A DNA stretch of 64,000 bases from Plectosphaerella cucumerina (GCA_020746995.1 JAGPXD010000001.1:7316001-7380000); one strand, 5' to 3'; numbered from the stretch's first letter, positions 20,601 through 33,690 are shown. Translations and numbers: made by a program. Notes: a model not told the origin generated them from the letters alone.

Positions 20601-21861
20601 TGGGCGCCTGTGAGGATGTCGACGTGGACGTGGAGATGGAAGGTGCCGAGACCCTCTTGATCAAAGCAAGAACAGAGGGATCAATCCAGTCGACATTGGA
20701 GACAGCAACAGTAGGGAACACTTTGCTGAAGAAGACGGAGATATCGTACGAGGCCAAGGCAGCAATATCGGTGACGAGTGAGACGTAGGGGCTGCGAGTG
20801 GCGACCTTGTTCGAGTAGCTCCCCGGGCCGGAGGTGCCAGACTCGATGTAGGTGTTGCGGGCGTCTTGCGTCTTGGCGTCGACGTAGGCGCCGGTACCTG
20901 CGATGAAGCCGGCAAGGGACGTGTCGCGGTAGACAACGACCGAGCCCACATCGTTGGCAGCGGCCAAGTAGACGTTGGTGTTGGTCTTTCCCGACTTTTG
21001 AATGACCTGGCAGGTATCGATGACGACGGTGGAGTTGTACTGCTTGCCAGTCGAGTCGAGGGCGCCCTTGTTGTAGACCAGGAGGGCATTGTTGTTGGTG
21101 GCGGTGATGGTGGATTTGTAGACGTAGAGACTTCCGAAGGAGTAGAAGACCTTGTCGGTGGCCTCGATGTAGGAATCGGAAATGAGAGCCGCAGCCTGGC
21201 TGCCCGTGAAGCCGACTTGGCTGGCGGCAGTGAACTGACAAGAGTAGAAGGCGTTGCGCGAGCCACGGAGGAAGATGATGCCGGCGGCCGAAGTGGCGTT
21301 GGAGTTGACAAAGTTGAGGTTCTTCCAAGTGACTCCCTTGGAGGTGCTGGTACCAAAGGAAACAGGAGCTGCGGTCCCCCCTCCGTTGGTGATGGTGACA
21401 AGGTTGTCGGAGTAGCTGCTGCTGCCAGAAGCCACCGTCTCGCCAACGATGGTCACTGTAGCCGTGGCTATGATGGAAATGGTCTCGGTGTATGTGCCAG
21501 CCTTGACAGTGACCGTGGGGACATTGTTGGCCTGGGCAAAGGCAATGGCCGAGTTGATGTTGGCATACTGGCCGGTCCCATCAGATGCAACGGTGACAGC
21601 TGGTGAAGTGTTAGCAGGCAAGACCGTGGTGGTGTTACCGGCGGTGCTGGTGAGATCGGTCTGGGAAAGAGTGGAAGAGGTCGAAGAAGTAGACGACGAG
21701 ATAGAACTTGAAACGAGTGACGTGGTGGGAGTAGGGAACGACAGAGTGGGTGCATCGCAAGCCGCATCAGCAATGACAGTGATGGTGATAGTTTGCGAAC
21801 CTTCTTGGGCGGCACTCCATCCGCAGAGGCCCAGGAGCAGCAAGTGAGTGAACTTGGCCAT
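14688..21861 (-). CDS. Giant secreted protein with five tandem pectin methylesterase (CE8) domains and Thr-rich tail
   Basis: Two exons, 21861-16730 and 16677-14688, joined over a 52-nt GT-AG intron inside the fifth domain; 2373 residues. The ATG at 21861 opens a signal peptide (KFTHLLLLGLCGWSAA). Five right-handed beta-helix CE8 units follow at roughly 87-395, 535-850, 897-1215, 1245-1568 and 1600-1900. Units 3-5 keep the PME signature: QDTLL or QDSLL, VDFIWG/IDFIWG/IDMIWG and LGRPW/LGRPY. Unit 2 has SQGSL in place of QD and LGRDY; unit 1 lacks all three motifs. Ser/Thr-rich linkers separate units 1-3 and Pro-rich linkers separate 3-5. Residues ~1900-2373 form a Thr/Val repeat-like tail with no GPI signal. 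The protein would de-esterify pectin in plant cell walls. Confidence 0.92.
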
Positions 21862-23760
21862 CGTGATGACGGAGGCAGGTCGGGCCACAGGAGAGGTCGG
21901 TGACAGAGGAAGACGGACGACGCAGAAGAGACCAGACAGCTTGGCAGAGATGGAGGGGTTTCCGGCATATCAACCCAACCGTCGACTCCGAGTCCGCTTC
22001 CCCAGGACCGTCCCGTTGGATCTTGCCTATCCACATGACGCCTCTGGCCCGCGGTCTCCAGGCCGATGCTATCGTGCTTTCACGTTAGCTGCATGGCAGA
22101 TGCGAGCTGAACTGCTGACGTGCCCCTGACCCCTGGAAAAGAGGCCATAGGCCCGACCTAGACTGAGGTAGCAGCAACGGGCTTCTCCGTGAACCACGCT
22201 GCCGGCTTCACGATCTCCGTTCTGGCGGCGTTGCCCATCGCAGGGAGCCACAAAGTCATTGTGCCTGGTCCGATGTCCAGAGGGGCTAGGTCCGAGAAGG
22301 CATGGGTCGCGATTAGAAACCCACCCGTTCAGCGCTCACTAGAATCAATAGCTCGAATGCCCTCATCGTGTGCAAGGGGTAGTAGGCGCGCGGCGGTTGG
22401 CGTGGCTGTTGATAAGAGGAGTCGGGTAGACAGGGGGGAAGACAGCGGAAGCGAGTCGAGACAAGCTTTTCCACGTGGTATCCCCTGTGGTGGAAATAGC
22501 GCCGGACATCATGGCCCAGCATGGCATCGCGCTGTCAGAGCTGAAAAGCTGGGTATCGCGGCATCTCGCCTCGGGTAGGCCTAGATTGTTGGTCTATCGT
22601 CTTTTTTGGTTATTCTCCACCTGTGAGAGGCTCGCATCTGGCTGTCATTCGTGAGTGCCGTGCCGAAGGGGCGAAGGGAACTGACCGCCGGAGCCGAGTC
22701 ATTACCCGTCGGCACAGCAGCTGAAAAAATCCCAGTGAGAAAGACCAGGGCTTGGGGAGATGTTCGTCTGGTGATGAGCCACGACAGGAAAGCTCCGATC
22801 TGTCGCGTGGTTTTCTCGGAGCTGATGATGACAGGCGAGCCCTGTCCCTGTCCTCGGTTGTTTCGGGTTACAATTGCGACATGCAATCAATTTGATCTAC
22901 GCAGTGTGCAGATCAGCAGAAGCGGCCTTTCCACTCTGGGGGAAGCAGCCTGTTCTTGCCTGCCTGGGAAGGGGTCCGAAGGACTACCTGGGAAACTCGG
23001 GCAACTGCTCACATCTGTGCAGACCATTTGACGAGGCTAGGCGGCTTCACAGCGGGCGTACCTCCCCTTGCAGCGTGGGAGAGCAAGAGGTCATGATTGT
23101 CTGCTTTGCGTGGACTCAATGACCCGAACTGACTGGCCCTGTTACTGTCGAAATTGAGCTGCTAGGCCAAGTTGATCTTTCCGTCTGCTAGGGGCATCTG
23201 AGATTTTGTAAAGAAAGACCAGAGCAGCCATCACAGGTCGACGGGTGGCGCACTGTACAGGTACCACACATTGGCGGCACCAGGACAGTTCGAATTGAGC
23301 TGAATAGCACAGTACAGAAACTCAGATGGTCCGAGCTTGGTTTGATGGACGAAAGTCGCACACCGGCTCATGTGTGTCGCACCTCAAGCCTTATCAATTA
23401 GACACTTCGCTGAACAGGGAACCGCGAAATGAATGAGTTCATAACAACAAATCAAGAGGTCCATAGACACGTAGAGTCCTACAACACAGGAGGTCGATCG
23501 ACACAGCTGGTCAGTCGTTGCAGCAGGTCAATCGTTGCAATGAGCCAGCGCTGACTAAGCAAGATATGCGATTCTCACGAGCCGGTGTGCGACTTTCGTT
23601 GAACCTGGACCGAAATCTCCACAACTTCATGAGCATCACCCATCACGTCAGGCCACCAGCTCCTTGCCTTCCTGGACCGACCGAACCACCATATTCCAAG
23701 CCCAACAATCGTCAAACTCCCCAGGCGTCATTCCACGACGCAAACACCTCAGCCGCAGCA
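21862..23760. other. Intergenic region between penta-PME and COX16
   Basis: 1.9 kb between two divergent genes. Short ORFs on both strands show no domain or codon signal. Both promoters should lie here, and the size allows an extended control region for the pectinase gene. No tRNA, 5S, or transposon sequence recognised. Confidence 0.4.
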
Positions 23761-24170
23761 ATGGCTTTCTCTCGCAAGCGCTTCGTCTCCGCCGCCGACG
23801 CCGACACATTCGCGGCAAAGTATCGAACCATGCTGGCCAAGCGGCCCTTCCTGCTCTTCGGCCTGCCCTTCCTCTCCATCATCGTCGCCGGTTCCTTCGT
23901 CCTGACGCCCGCCACCGCCATCCGCTACGAGAAGCACGACCGCAAGGTGCGGCAGGTGACACGCGAGGAGGAGCTGGGCCTGCATCGCGGCGCGCGGCGG
24001 GCCGTCGACATGAAGGAGGAATACTACGTGCGTCGTCTGGTTCTCGGAATGCAGATGGTTTGGACGATATACTGACGGGACTGCAGCGTCTTGCGGCCAA
24101 GGACATCGACAACTGGGAGCAGAAGCGCGTCCAGCGGCTCAAGGGCGAGACCGATGGCATCCTCGAGTAA
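23761..24170 (+). CDS. COX16: Cytochrome c oxidase assembly protein COX16, mitochondrial
   Basis: Two exons, 23761-24027 and 24087-24170, with a 59-nt intron; 116 residues. The product has a basic start, one membrane helix (FLLFGLPFLSIIVAGSFVL, ~38-56), then RYEKHDRKV and, after splicing, KEEYYRLAAKDIDNWEQKRV, the conserved COX16 tail. Cox16 is an inner-membrane protein that helps insert Cox1/Cox2 copper sites during complex IV assembly. The frame is open upstream to 23518, but the ATG at 23761 follows a normal leader and gives the standard family length. Confidence 0.93.
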
Positions 24171-27100
24171 ACGACTTGGTGCGAGAAAAAACATCGATTC
24201 GAGGCGATTGGAGTCGCGGAAGGAGCTCGCAATACCAGGTCCAGGCTACTACTGCATTGCCGGGGCCACGAGGGGGCGTTCACTCCGCACCAGATACCAC
24301 ACCATCAACAGCGCCGCCGTACGGCAACGGCATCAAGAAGGCGAGGCAACTCGCAGGCAGAGCAAGCACCGCTATGGAGTCCCGAGGCTCATGGTCTTAT
24401 TCTCGGTCATGGTACACTTGTATCAGGTACTCCCGATCATGCCGTTCGGTCTGGTAACGGCGGCTCTTCTTCTTTACGAGGGAAAGATGTCAAGGCCAAA
24501 CAACAGGATTGGGAGTCCTCAATCTGACAGATACAGTTTGTACCGAGGATAAGACCATGAGCTTCTGCGCTCATCGCGGCGCTCTGCCTTTCACTGTACA
24601 AGTCAGTACCATCCAGCTCGAGCTTCAACACATCACTGACCAAGCCCAGTCATCGTAACAACCACCAGGGGACAAGGCTCTCCGTAGAGATGAGAGACGA
24701 CAGCCATTCCACCAAGAACAGGCCTGGCTGCGTCATGTTTCCACAACTTTTGTCAATTAGCTGCACATCAGCCAGTCTCAAGATACCCAGTCGAGTTCTA
24801 GACACGGACATATCCTTCAGACGAACGTACCACCAAAAGTTCATGATACTCGAGTCAAGACGAATACCCTCATCGGTGCACTGCAAATCTCCCGTCAACC
24901 CTCCGAAGTGATGGCCCAAGCGACTCTTTCTCCCCGGCAGCTTCCGACGCGAAAACCGCCGCCGCCTTCTCCCGCGATCCCGACCGATCGTGAACACTAC
25001 CGATGGCCGCAGCCGAAGCCGGCACGGGGACATGGCAAGATGCCCATCGGGGTCCTGCAGCGGCAGGGCGTCACAGAAATTTCCCGTCTTTACCCCGTTC
25101 GGTGAGGCCGCCGAATGCCCAGGCCTCAAAAACTCTGCAGAATCGACTGTTCCCGGATCCGAAGGCACGCATATCCTATCACCACGCGTTGGCTCGGAGC
25201 CGTTGTATCAGAAACCCTCCGCCATCGCCATCCCGGGATCTGATGCCCGGGGCTCATGCGACGACACACACGCCCAAGACACCCCCGGGGCTCTCGGCCC
25301 ATGACGATACCTGCATGTGTGCGTGTTGGGGGTCACCGACGTCCGAGGTGGTGGGAGAAAAACTCTACCGCTCCGGTCTGGCCGATCTCGAGGGCGCCCC
25401 TTGCGTCCAGCCGGCGGTGGAATGCCGGTCCTTCTCGGGGCCGGCCCCCGAGGCTGATGAATTCTGTCCCCCCCTTTCGCTCTTCGCCGGAGTCCAGAGT
25501 CCGTGTGGTCGGCCAGTTCCCCGACGCCAGGTGCCCCGGCTGTTGAGGCGGGATGGGATCTCGGCCTCTGTCAGCATCGCGAGGGCGTGTTGACACCGGC
25601 GAGACGGCTGGGTTCGATTTACCTTTCCCTCACCTTCCTCGCAAGGCGTCCCCTGCTTTAGGAAGCCGCCGAGGGTCCAGGCGTAACAACAACGGCGCGG
25701 GTGTTTCGAACCCCGCTGGTCGTCACCCAAGCGCCGCCCTCGCCGTTGGGGTAAGGGTGCCAGGTGCCTCAGGTGGTCTTGGCGGGCCGACGGCGCGCTG
25801 GGAGTGTTTTGTTTCTGCGGGCGGGACGGGCGCGGGAACCCGAGGGTGTGGGATGACGGCTGCTGCGTTCTGGGGGAGAAAGGGGGGGCGTACGGGCCGT
25901 ACTGCAGTAGCCTCGCGGCGGGCTCTGTATGCGTCCCGAAGACGCGGCGGCCGACCGGCCGTGGGGCCGGCGGGCAGAACGATGAGGACAGATAGGACCG
26001 ATCGGACCCAGAGGCAGTTGCGACAGTTTGCATTCCGGACGAGTGGTGCCTGGATCAGGGGCATCGCGGGTGATTCAGGCACCAGGGGACTTTTGTCTCA
26101 CCGCGGCCCTGAACGGCGCGCATTCCAGCGATGGAAACACCGGCATCGATCGAGTGTGCAGCGGGAGGGCGAGCGATGTCACGATGAGCTGCCGGCGTCT
26201 TGATGCCGAGTATGCGTATGCCGTCATCAGCTGGCGGACGGACACTATCGTCATGCGCGTCGGCGCCCCGGTGTGATCATGGCGGTTGGCCACGGCGCCC
26301 CCTACTTCGGTGGTGCAACGCGTACCGAGCGCACAGGCACTCATGCCCGGGTACCGTCGAGCTGGGGGCACAACGAGGCCATCGCCAACGACAAGAGCCA
26401 GGATCTAGCTTCCGGCGACGGGATGCACGAGGGGTGGGTTCTGACAGGGCTGCTTGCTAGGTAGCTGCCTGCTGCTTCGAGAGAGTCAATCATCAGATTG
26501 TTGGCAGGCTGAACACAGATTTGGTGAACGATACTGACACGCGCATGTGCTCGCCGCAGTCCGACTGGCCAGCCATCATCAGTCGGTCAGTTTGGACATT
26601 AAGGTTGCGTCTGTTCGACGAGGCTCAACGCCTGGTGCCTGTTGTTAGGGTTTGTCCTCATCTTCCATGGTTTGCGGAATGAAACATAACATGACAAGGC
26701 TGCCATTTCGGCATCAAATGGTTGGGCGATTGGGCGAACATGAGGGAAGGAGAGGGTTCGGTGGGTCAAGAAGACTGAAATCTCAAGCCAAGTCTGATGG
26801 TTTGAAGCTGGGTATGGCAGATGGATGTGGAAGTGATAGCGAAGCAGACGAAGAAGCTTCGGAGGCCCAAAAGCGTCTGTCTTCTTGCAACTCAATGGGA
26901 CTATCTCCAGTTAGCGGTTTGGGCAGCAACACACACCTCTCGCAGCCTTCAAACTGTGCTTCAAACTACAAGCTTGCAGATCCCTCATCCATGCTACCCG
27001 AAGCACCGGGTCGACATGTGTGTCAGTCGGGATCCAGGCCAGGAACCATCCCCGTTGGCAGTAACCTGGCATTGTCCCGCCATAACCCCACGTCCTACCT

Positions 27101-29700
27101 GGACCTGAAGGTCGACTTGGGATGGTGCTACGTCATACGAAAAAATCCTCCCATGTTGCAAAACGACACCATCAAGGCCTAACCCGCAGACGCGACCACG
27201 GGCCAGGCGGCACTCAAACCTGATGGCACGATCTCGATGGCAGGCACGGCGCCGTTGACACTCCAGGAGCCAAGCGGGTGTTCCTGTAAAATACGGGCTT
27301 GTCTCGGGCCCTTCAAGAAAAAAAAAGCTGGAGAAACAAATCTGAGAGGGTGTCATCGACGGCGCCAGAGCGACAGGTCCAGGAGCAGCGCTTCCATCAA
27401 CTGCCCTTGTGAGGATAGCGGCCGCTCAGTGACACACGGTCCGGTGGTTGTGGTTGGTTGCTGGCCGTATGTGGCAGCTGACGGAGAGAAAAAGGTTGAA
27501 CCCATGAACTCGTCCCAAGAACAATGGGTTCCCGTGGGTGTGGTAGCAGACTTCCACTGTCATCCGGAGGTGTCGCTCCAGGCAAGGGAGCGTGTAGCCT
27601 CGAGCCAGGAACAAGAAGTAGCTGAAAGGAAACTAATCGCCCCGTTAAACCACCAGAGCCAGCGGATCACGAAGTATCAGGCAGTGCCGTCTAAAACACC
27701 GACGCGTAGTCGGTCTGTCGACAGGGCATCGTGGTGGTTGCTGTCATCACGATTTCGAAAAGGATCGCGATCGTGGCGGTTCGGCCGCTCAAAACGTCCC
27801 GAGTGAGGGCATCGCCACGTCCTCTTCCTCCTGCATCCTCCCCCCCGCCCAGCCGCCGGCTGCTTCGGAATGCAGGGAGGGACCCAGCGCGGGAAGCGCT
27901 GACCACCCGAAGCCCGGGCCCGAAGGAGTAAAGGGAGGGATGGGGGATCGCAGGCGCAGCAGCAGGCCACAGCCCTGCTGGTAAAGAAACAGCAAAGAGA
28001 CGGAAAGCTGCTATTCTCAGACTCTGCCTTGCTGACGACGGGATGACTCCTTGGCCGGGGTGCTTTGCCCGAGGCGTGCCGATCGTACATGTCATCCTGC
28101 TGATCTCAGGGGCCAATGATAGGCGGCAGCGCGCCCAAGGCTGTGAAGGATTGGCACGCCGCGGTTTCACGCCGCGGTCTCACGAGCGGGCAGGCTGCCA
28201 GGTGACTGAGGAAAAAATATCCTTGGTCCTTGGACACACCAAGAAAAATTCGTGTCGATGATGGTGGTGGTTATGCCCCCCCAGTGTGGCCCCGCTGTCT
28301 GCAGATCGGATCTTCAGGGAGGTTTCTGACCGAGACGGGGAGGGGTGCGAAGGCAGACGCAGGCACCCGACACCGAAGAATGCCATGTACCGTGACACTT
28401 CTGTCGATGGCTTTTACTTCCTTCTGCTGTTCCCGCCCTGGCAGTAGAGGGCTGCTCGGCGGCAGAATGCTCGTCCGGTAGATGGGACGAGAGTGACACC
28501 CCAGCTGTTTTCCCTAGCTCTCTAGATCGCCGACACCGCCCGAAGGCTTGCGAGCATGGGATCACGGTGCCTGCTTGCGCCTACCACCACCATCGTGATG
28601 ACTCCGCGTGCAGGCTCTGCGTGTCTTGGCATCGAGGCCGTCGAAACAACGGTCCTGGCCGCAGTCACCACACGACTGTGAAGATTTTGCATCGCCTCGA
28701 CGGCGAGAACCGATTGATGGTGTGCCCGAGTACAGTACTTTGCCGTCTCCTGTGATCGCCCAGCGTCTCAGTGCCACACCGCGAGCTGCTCGCACGCCTT
28801 GGCACCATGAATGCGGGCGGCCGACCAAGATTGGCACTGGTGATGTGCCTGGTTGCAGATTTCAGGTTTCTTCTCCGCAACCCTGGCGCCGATATGCGAA
28901 CATGCCCGCTTGCATGCCGTGCGATACCGTGTGGTGTGGTCCGAAGGTGGGCGGGAGGCAAAAACCTGCCCCTGAACCGGGCGCCAACGGCCATCACGGG
29001 GCCGCTGTCAGTGGAGGGGGACAGAGACCTGTTGAGGCCAGTGAGGGGGCGATGGTGATCACTGCTGTCGGTTCGACAGCGAGGGAGGCGCCGCGGAATG
29101 GGCCCTGCAGCCGCCGTAATGAAGAGCAGCAGCACGACTCAGAGGCGGGCACGGCGGGCAAGGTAAGTTGGGCAATGATCTGAGGTTGATGCAGTTCGTG
29201 GCGCGCGATGGACAACAACACCCATCCCATCGACGTCAAACTCTGTCCTCCCCGACAGCCCGCGGATGCCGGCGGCGGACAATCGACGAACCGCCGCATG
29301 TGCGTCGCCGCACTCCTCGCCGCGACTTTGAGGGGATGGATGAACGCCTCCCGGCGGACTCCCACGTTACAGTCCAGGTCGGTCGAGGCCGAGGGCGTGG
29401 GGTCCACGGTGGCAGGCGGAACGAAACGAGACGGCAGCTGAACCTTCTTTGCAGACGGGACTCCCCATCCGGCAGGACCTTGAGGCCAGGCTCTCGAATT
29501 CTTCTTTCTCTCACAGTGAGCCCAGCCTTGGCCGTCCGCCTTGAACCTGCGCTCTAGGGGCACGGCCGCACGGATGTGCATGGGAAAAAGTTTAAGTGCT
29601 CGCAGCTTCGCAAGGCTCGGCCCAACGAGGCATAGCGCCAGGGCCGTGGTCGGGTGTTTGCTCGTGGGCGAGACAGGGACAGCAGCGGGCGAGCAAGAGA

Positions 29701-29722
29701 GCAGTGCAGTGCAGTGCAGTGC
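29701..29722. repeat. (GCAGT)4 microsatellite
   Basis: Four perfect GCAGT pentamers followed by GC, inside the gene-free tract. Confidence 0.9.
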
Positions 29723-31263
29723 AACAGAGACAGGCCGAAGACGAGACAAGACAGCTCAAACAAGACAGGTAGGCAGGAAAGATAGACGGCAGACATGCCT
29801 GATCGTCTTGCGTTCGTTCCTCTGACAGAAACCGTGATGGCCGATCTTTCAGGGGTTTTAGCGAGGGGGGCGTGAGGGACGAGGACGAGGAGGAGATGAA
29901 CCGCTCTTCGCTCCTTGATGCACAAAATGCCAGTCCGAGGGCGATCGCCCTCAAACCCTGTCGTGACAGGTCGCCCTCGATTGGGCCGGCTTGCGAGCGA
30001 GAGCAAACCCCACGCATTTGCAGGGCTCATGCATCGGTGATCGTCTGCGGGATGGGCTTGGACGGGCACGCTCGCCGATGCATCTCTCCATCCCAGGCCA
30101 CCGGGGTTGGGAGTCGCCGAGGTGGTGGCTTGCTGCCATTGGATTTTAGGTGCTTTTGCCTGCAGCTGACGACCGTGAGAGCGAAAGCAAAGTCCGGCAA
30201 GCCCTCGCACATCTCAAAAGGCCGACCCTTGCTAGTAGCGCTGTCTGCTCTCCCCGGCTAACCCGAGCCGGCGATCGGGGTAGGCGGACAGGGCAGGGCG
30301 CTTGTCGGCCGGCCGGTGTGCGGAGGAAGGGGGGCGCCACGGGAGGAGCGGCCACCGCCACGGGGTCCCTGGTCTGGCGGGCGGGTGGCCTGACCTTCGT
30401 CCTGACTTTGTCTTGAGTTGCCCTGACCCAGCACGGCGGGCTGCTTGCGGTGCCTGGAAGCGTTGCTAGCAGCGCCGGAACCGGGGCTGGCCGGGGCCAC
30501 CTGCAATTGAGTTCACGGACGTGGCGCACCTCCAGCCCGTCAGGGATCGATCGGTCGTCACCGTCCCCTCTGCTGCCCATCTGGCGGACCGTTCGATCCG
30601 CTAGATCCGTCGATGGTGTCCTGCGGCTGGACGATGGCTGGGCTGTCAGGCTGGCTGGGATGCTGGGGTAAAAGATAGGCGATCATGGGCGGCATGGGGG
30701 CAACTTGGCAAGAAACGCACGCCGGGGTCTGTCAGTTCGGAATGTGCAGTGCCCGTGATTGTCTACGCCACAGATGCGGGGGTTGATGTCGATGACCTCT
30801 GGATCAGCAGGATCGGCTGCGCCGCTGTCTCGCCCAGAGTGGTGATGATGGCGTCTGCGGAGCCTGTAAGACGGGGCGCCGCAGCCCTGCCGTCGAGTAC
30901 TGGCACGCGCGGACGGCCCTGAAAGGCTTGTTGGCTTGTAAGTCAGCAACTGGCGGATGACTCTGGTACCTGGGCGCCAGGGGAAGTCTCGTGGCAGCAT
31001 GTCACTGTCAGACTTTACGGCCGGGTTCTGACGGAGGACGTGGCGCATTCCAGGCCGCGTGGAGGGGCCGTCGCGCCATGTCTTTGACGCCAGGAATGGG
31101 GGCGTTGCGAGCCAGGAACCAGCCCGCTGAAGTAGCACGCATACGATGTGTGGATGTACTGTACTTTGTTTTGCAAGTAAAACGGACACACGTTGTCGTG
31201 TGGTGATGCGGTGGTGCAGTGATGCGGCTCACGCATGTGCTTGCGTGGACGCCGCGAGGTTGT

Positions 31264-31283
31264 TGCGTTGCGTTGCGTTGCGT
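31264..31283. repeat. (TTGCG)4 microsatellite
   Basis: Four perfect TTGCG pentamers; a fifth copy follows after a short interruption at about 31287. Located in the gene-free tract. Confidence 0.9.
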
Positions 31284-32500
31284 TGCGTCTGTTGCGTGGC
31301 ACAGCGCCGGCCTCCTGTCAAAGTCCCGATGTTCCCGAGTCCGTGATGCTTCCCAACAAACCACTTGGCACCGCCGTGTGGTCCCTGAAACAGCACCGTC
31401 GTGCGAGTTGGAGCCTCAGAGGATGATCTGTATGACCTCTTGGCTCCGGCGGATTCCAAGCATCCCCTGTCTGTTGCCAAGATGCATATCCGTGATGCAT
31501 GGACTCGAGCGAAGAGTTTTTACGGTCTCGTCGACAAATCGTGATGGCGTCCCTCGTTGATCAGACGGGAGGCCGATTCAGATGACGTACGGAACGCTCA
31601 ATAGCTCGGGTCATCAAGAGAGTTCGTTACGAATACCGTACCGTGCTCACTTGCTACCGAGCCACGGCCGAGTCCATGCGCGGCGTGGTGGACACGTCCC
31701 GGGACGTGCTGCCGGGCACTGCCGTCAGGCTCGCCCCTGCTCTCGTCGCCGTTGCCGTTCCGTTCCGGGGCGCGGCCAGGAGGTGTCCTGGGGTCCTGGC
31801 GTTTCTTTGGCGCCTCTGCGGGCGAAAGCGAAGCGCTCAGACTCTCGGGCCGGCCGGCCAACGACGATGGCTTGCGAGCATCGAGTGAAGTCAAAGATGA
31901 AAAGGGACGTGACCGTGTCTGGCCCTCGGGCTCTCTGACACCTGGCCATCGAGCTCGCTGACACTTGGCCGGCCCAGAACAAACATCTGGCCCGGGCTCG
32001 TCGCAGTGATGCCGCAACGGACGGCCGTGGTGTTTTGCTGGCTTGGACGCCGACCTGGCGAGACGAAGAAACATCGTGCAGCAGAAAAATTCTGGGCGGG
32101 CCTGAAGCAGACAGACACACGCGAGGCTGGAGCCAGACCAGGCCAAGCCAGGCCGAGCTGGACCAGGGCAAACCTTCGAGGTGACGGACGCCGGAGGACG
32201 GCGACTGGTTGGCCGGCCGCCCAACACACCGAGGAGTCCTAGTGCGTCTCCAAGTCGCCGATGGGAGAAGCCAGCGGCCAACCACGAGCCTCAATTCGCA
32301 TGTATCGCCGGTCATCGTGGTCCTGGAGCAGGTGGTGTCGGGGCTGCCTACCAAGCTAGCACTCGCCCACTGCAGACGGTGTTGGTCTGGTCTGGTTCCT
32401 GCGGGTTTGACACATTCCGGCTGCCCAGCATCCTGGGACCGGCGTTGAGAACGGTCGGGCGCGAGAGCGAGGCGAGGCAACAGTGTAAGAGCTGCTGTGA

Positions 32501-32517
32501 GGTGGTGGTGGTGGTGG
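32501..32517. repeat. (GGT)n microsatellite
   Basis: A perfect GGT trinucleotide run of 17 bases in the gene-free tract. Confidence 0.85.
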
Positions 32518-33160
32518 AGAGGGCGAAAGCGAGGGCGAGAGACCGAACCGTCCGACCACGGTAAGCGCACACACGCACCACGCACCACCGGGCGGACGCT
32601 GCTCGCCGGTGCTTCCTATTCCTGGCCCTCGGCATCGTCATTTAGACTTTTGGCGGGGGGCACGGCCACCCCGGGCTCCTCGTACAAGACAGACGTGCGA
32701 GGAAAAGCAGTGGGGGAGCATGTCGATACGGGCAGACCTGAGGCGAGCGGGAGCGGGCGGTGCGGTGCGATACGACGTGATGCTCGGCGAGATTCATTCC
32801 TGGTAACTGGCCGTTTCCAGGGAGAGATGGCGGAGACGAGGCGATCTGAGTGCGGTGAGGTGAAGCTGGAATGTGATCACGGAGCCAGCGGGTCCCCGGT
32901 ATGTCTTGATTGTGTCTTGGGCAACTGCATTCCTGAACGCGTAGGCTCGGCATCGTAGTGGATCTGGAATGGAAGCGGTCAGTTCAGTCTCACTCACGGG
33001 TCTCCAGTGTGTCTTCACGCCGCCGTTCGCGTTGGGTTCAGTCGGCGACTTTGGTTCTCTGGTGGGTTGGGTTGGATTCGGCATCGTGGGATGCTTGGCA
33101 GGCACTGAACCCGGCATGTACTGTACCTGCTGACCATGACCTGCCCGCTGGCTGCTGCTG

Positions 33161-33182
33161 CACCTGCACCTGCACCTGCACC
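33161..33182. repeat. (CACCTG)n hexanucleotide repeat
   Basis: Three full CACCTG units plus a partial one. Each unit is an E-box-type CANNTG sequence, so the array could also bind bHLH factors about 750 bases upstream of the 33920 gene; that role is only inference. Confidence 0.75.
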
Positions 33183-33681
33183 ACACGCTCCTGCACGCTG
33201 CAAGGCACCGCCGGTCGCTCCTGCTCTCCAGCGCAGAAATCGCACGTCCCCACGGTGAGTGCTCACCCAAACGGAAGGAGTGAGGCCCACTCCCCCCTGC
33301 TCGCTCGCTGAGTCCTAACCTGGAAGTCCTGGCCTGATCCTTGCCCGCACCCCTCGGCCACCCCCCTCTTGCCGTCCCACCCCCCTTGCCCCCTCCTCAC
33401 GCCCCCCTCCACGTCGCCCCTTCCCCCCCTGGAACCTGGTCACCGCCGTCAACTCGCTCCTCCCTGGTCCGCGTCCGGTCTTTTGGTGTGGCGTTTCGCA
33501 GGCTAGTCCTCTTGGGGCTCGCGATCACCAGGGACGTGCCAGGCAAGCCGGGCTCTCTGGGCTGCGCAACCTGGCTCTTGGCTGGCCGCTGCACCAAGCT
33601 GTGAGGTAACGTCCCCCGCCGTGGGGCCCGGCCTCCGTCACTCACCTCAGCCCAGGCAGAAGAACTTGTTTCCCGGACTTG

Positions 33682-33690
33682 GTATATAGA
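33682..33690 (+). promoter_or_regulatory. Probable TATA box of the 33920 gene
   Basis: The sequence GGTATATAGA lies about 45 bases before the in-frame ATG at 33728 and about 240 bases before the preferred ATG at 33920. A start of transcription 30 bases downstream would leave almost no leader for 33728 and a normal ~200-nt leader for 33920. Confidence 0.5.

Larger units (their letters stand above)
24171..33681. other. 9.5-kb GC-rich gene-free tract
   Basis: I find no gene here that I can support. Many overlapping ORFs of 60-250 codons occur on both strands, as expected in GC-rich DNA with few stops, but none shows a domain, signal peptide or convincing splice pattern. The tract holds short tandem repeats at 29701, 31264, 32501 and 33161. 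It lacks the AT-rich signature of repeat-induced point mutation and any transposase or reverse-transcriptase remnant. It may contain the control region of the isolated gene at 33920, or untranslated RNAs. Confidence 0.5.

Noticed and set aside
25698..25720. TTTCGAACCCCG resembling a tRNA T-arm
   Set aside because: No acceptor, D or anticodon stem can be built around it on either strand.
25553..26203. 216-codon plus-strand ORF, Arg/Gly/Ala-rich
   Set aside because: Composition follows the GC content; an overlapping ORF of equal length lies on the other strand; no recognisable fold.
24171..33681. Possible RIP-degraded transposon in the gene-free tract
   Set aside because: The DNA is GC-rich, not AT-rich, and no reverse transcriptase, transposase or terminal repeats could be seen.
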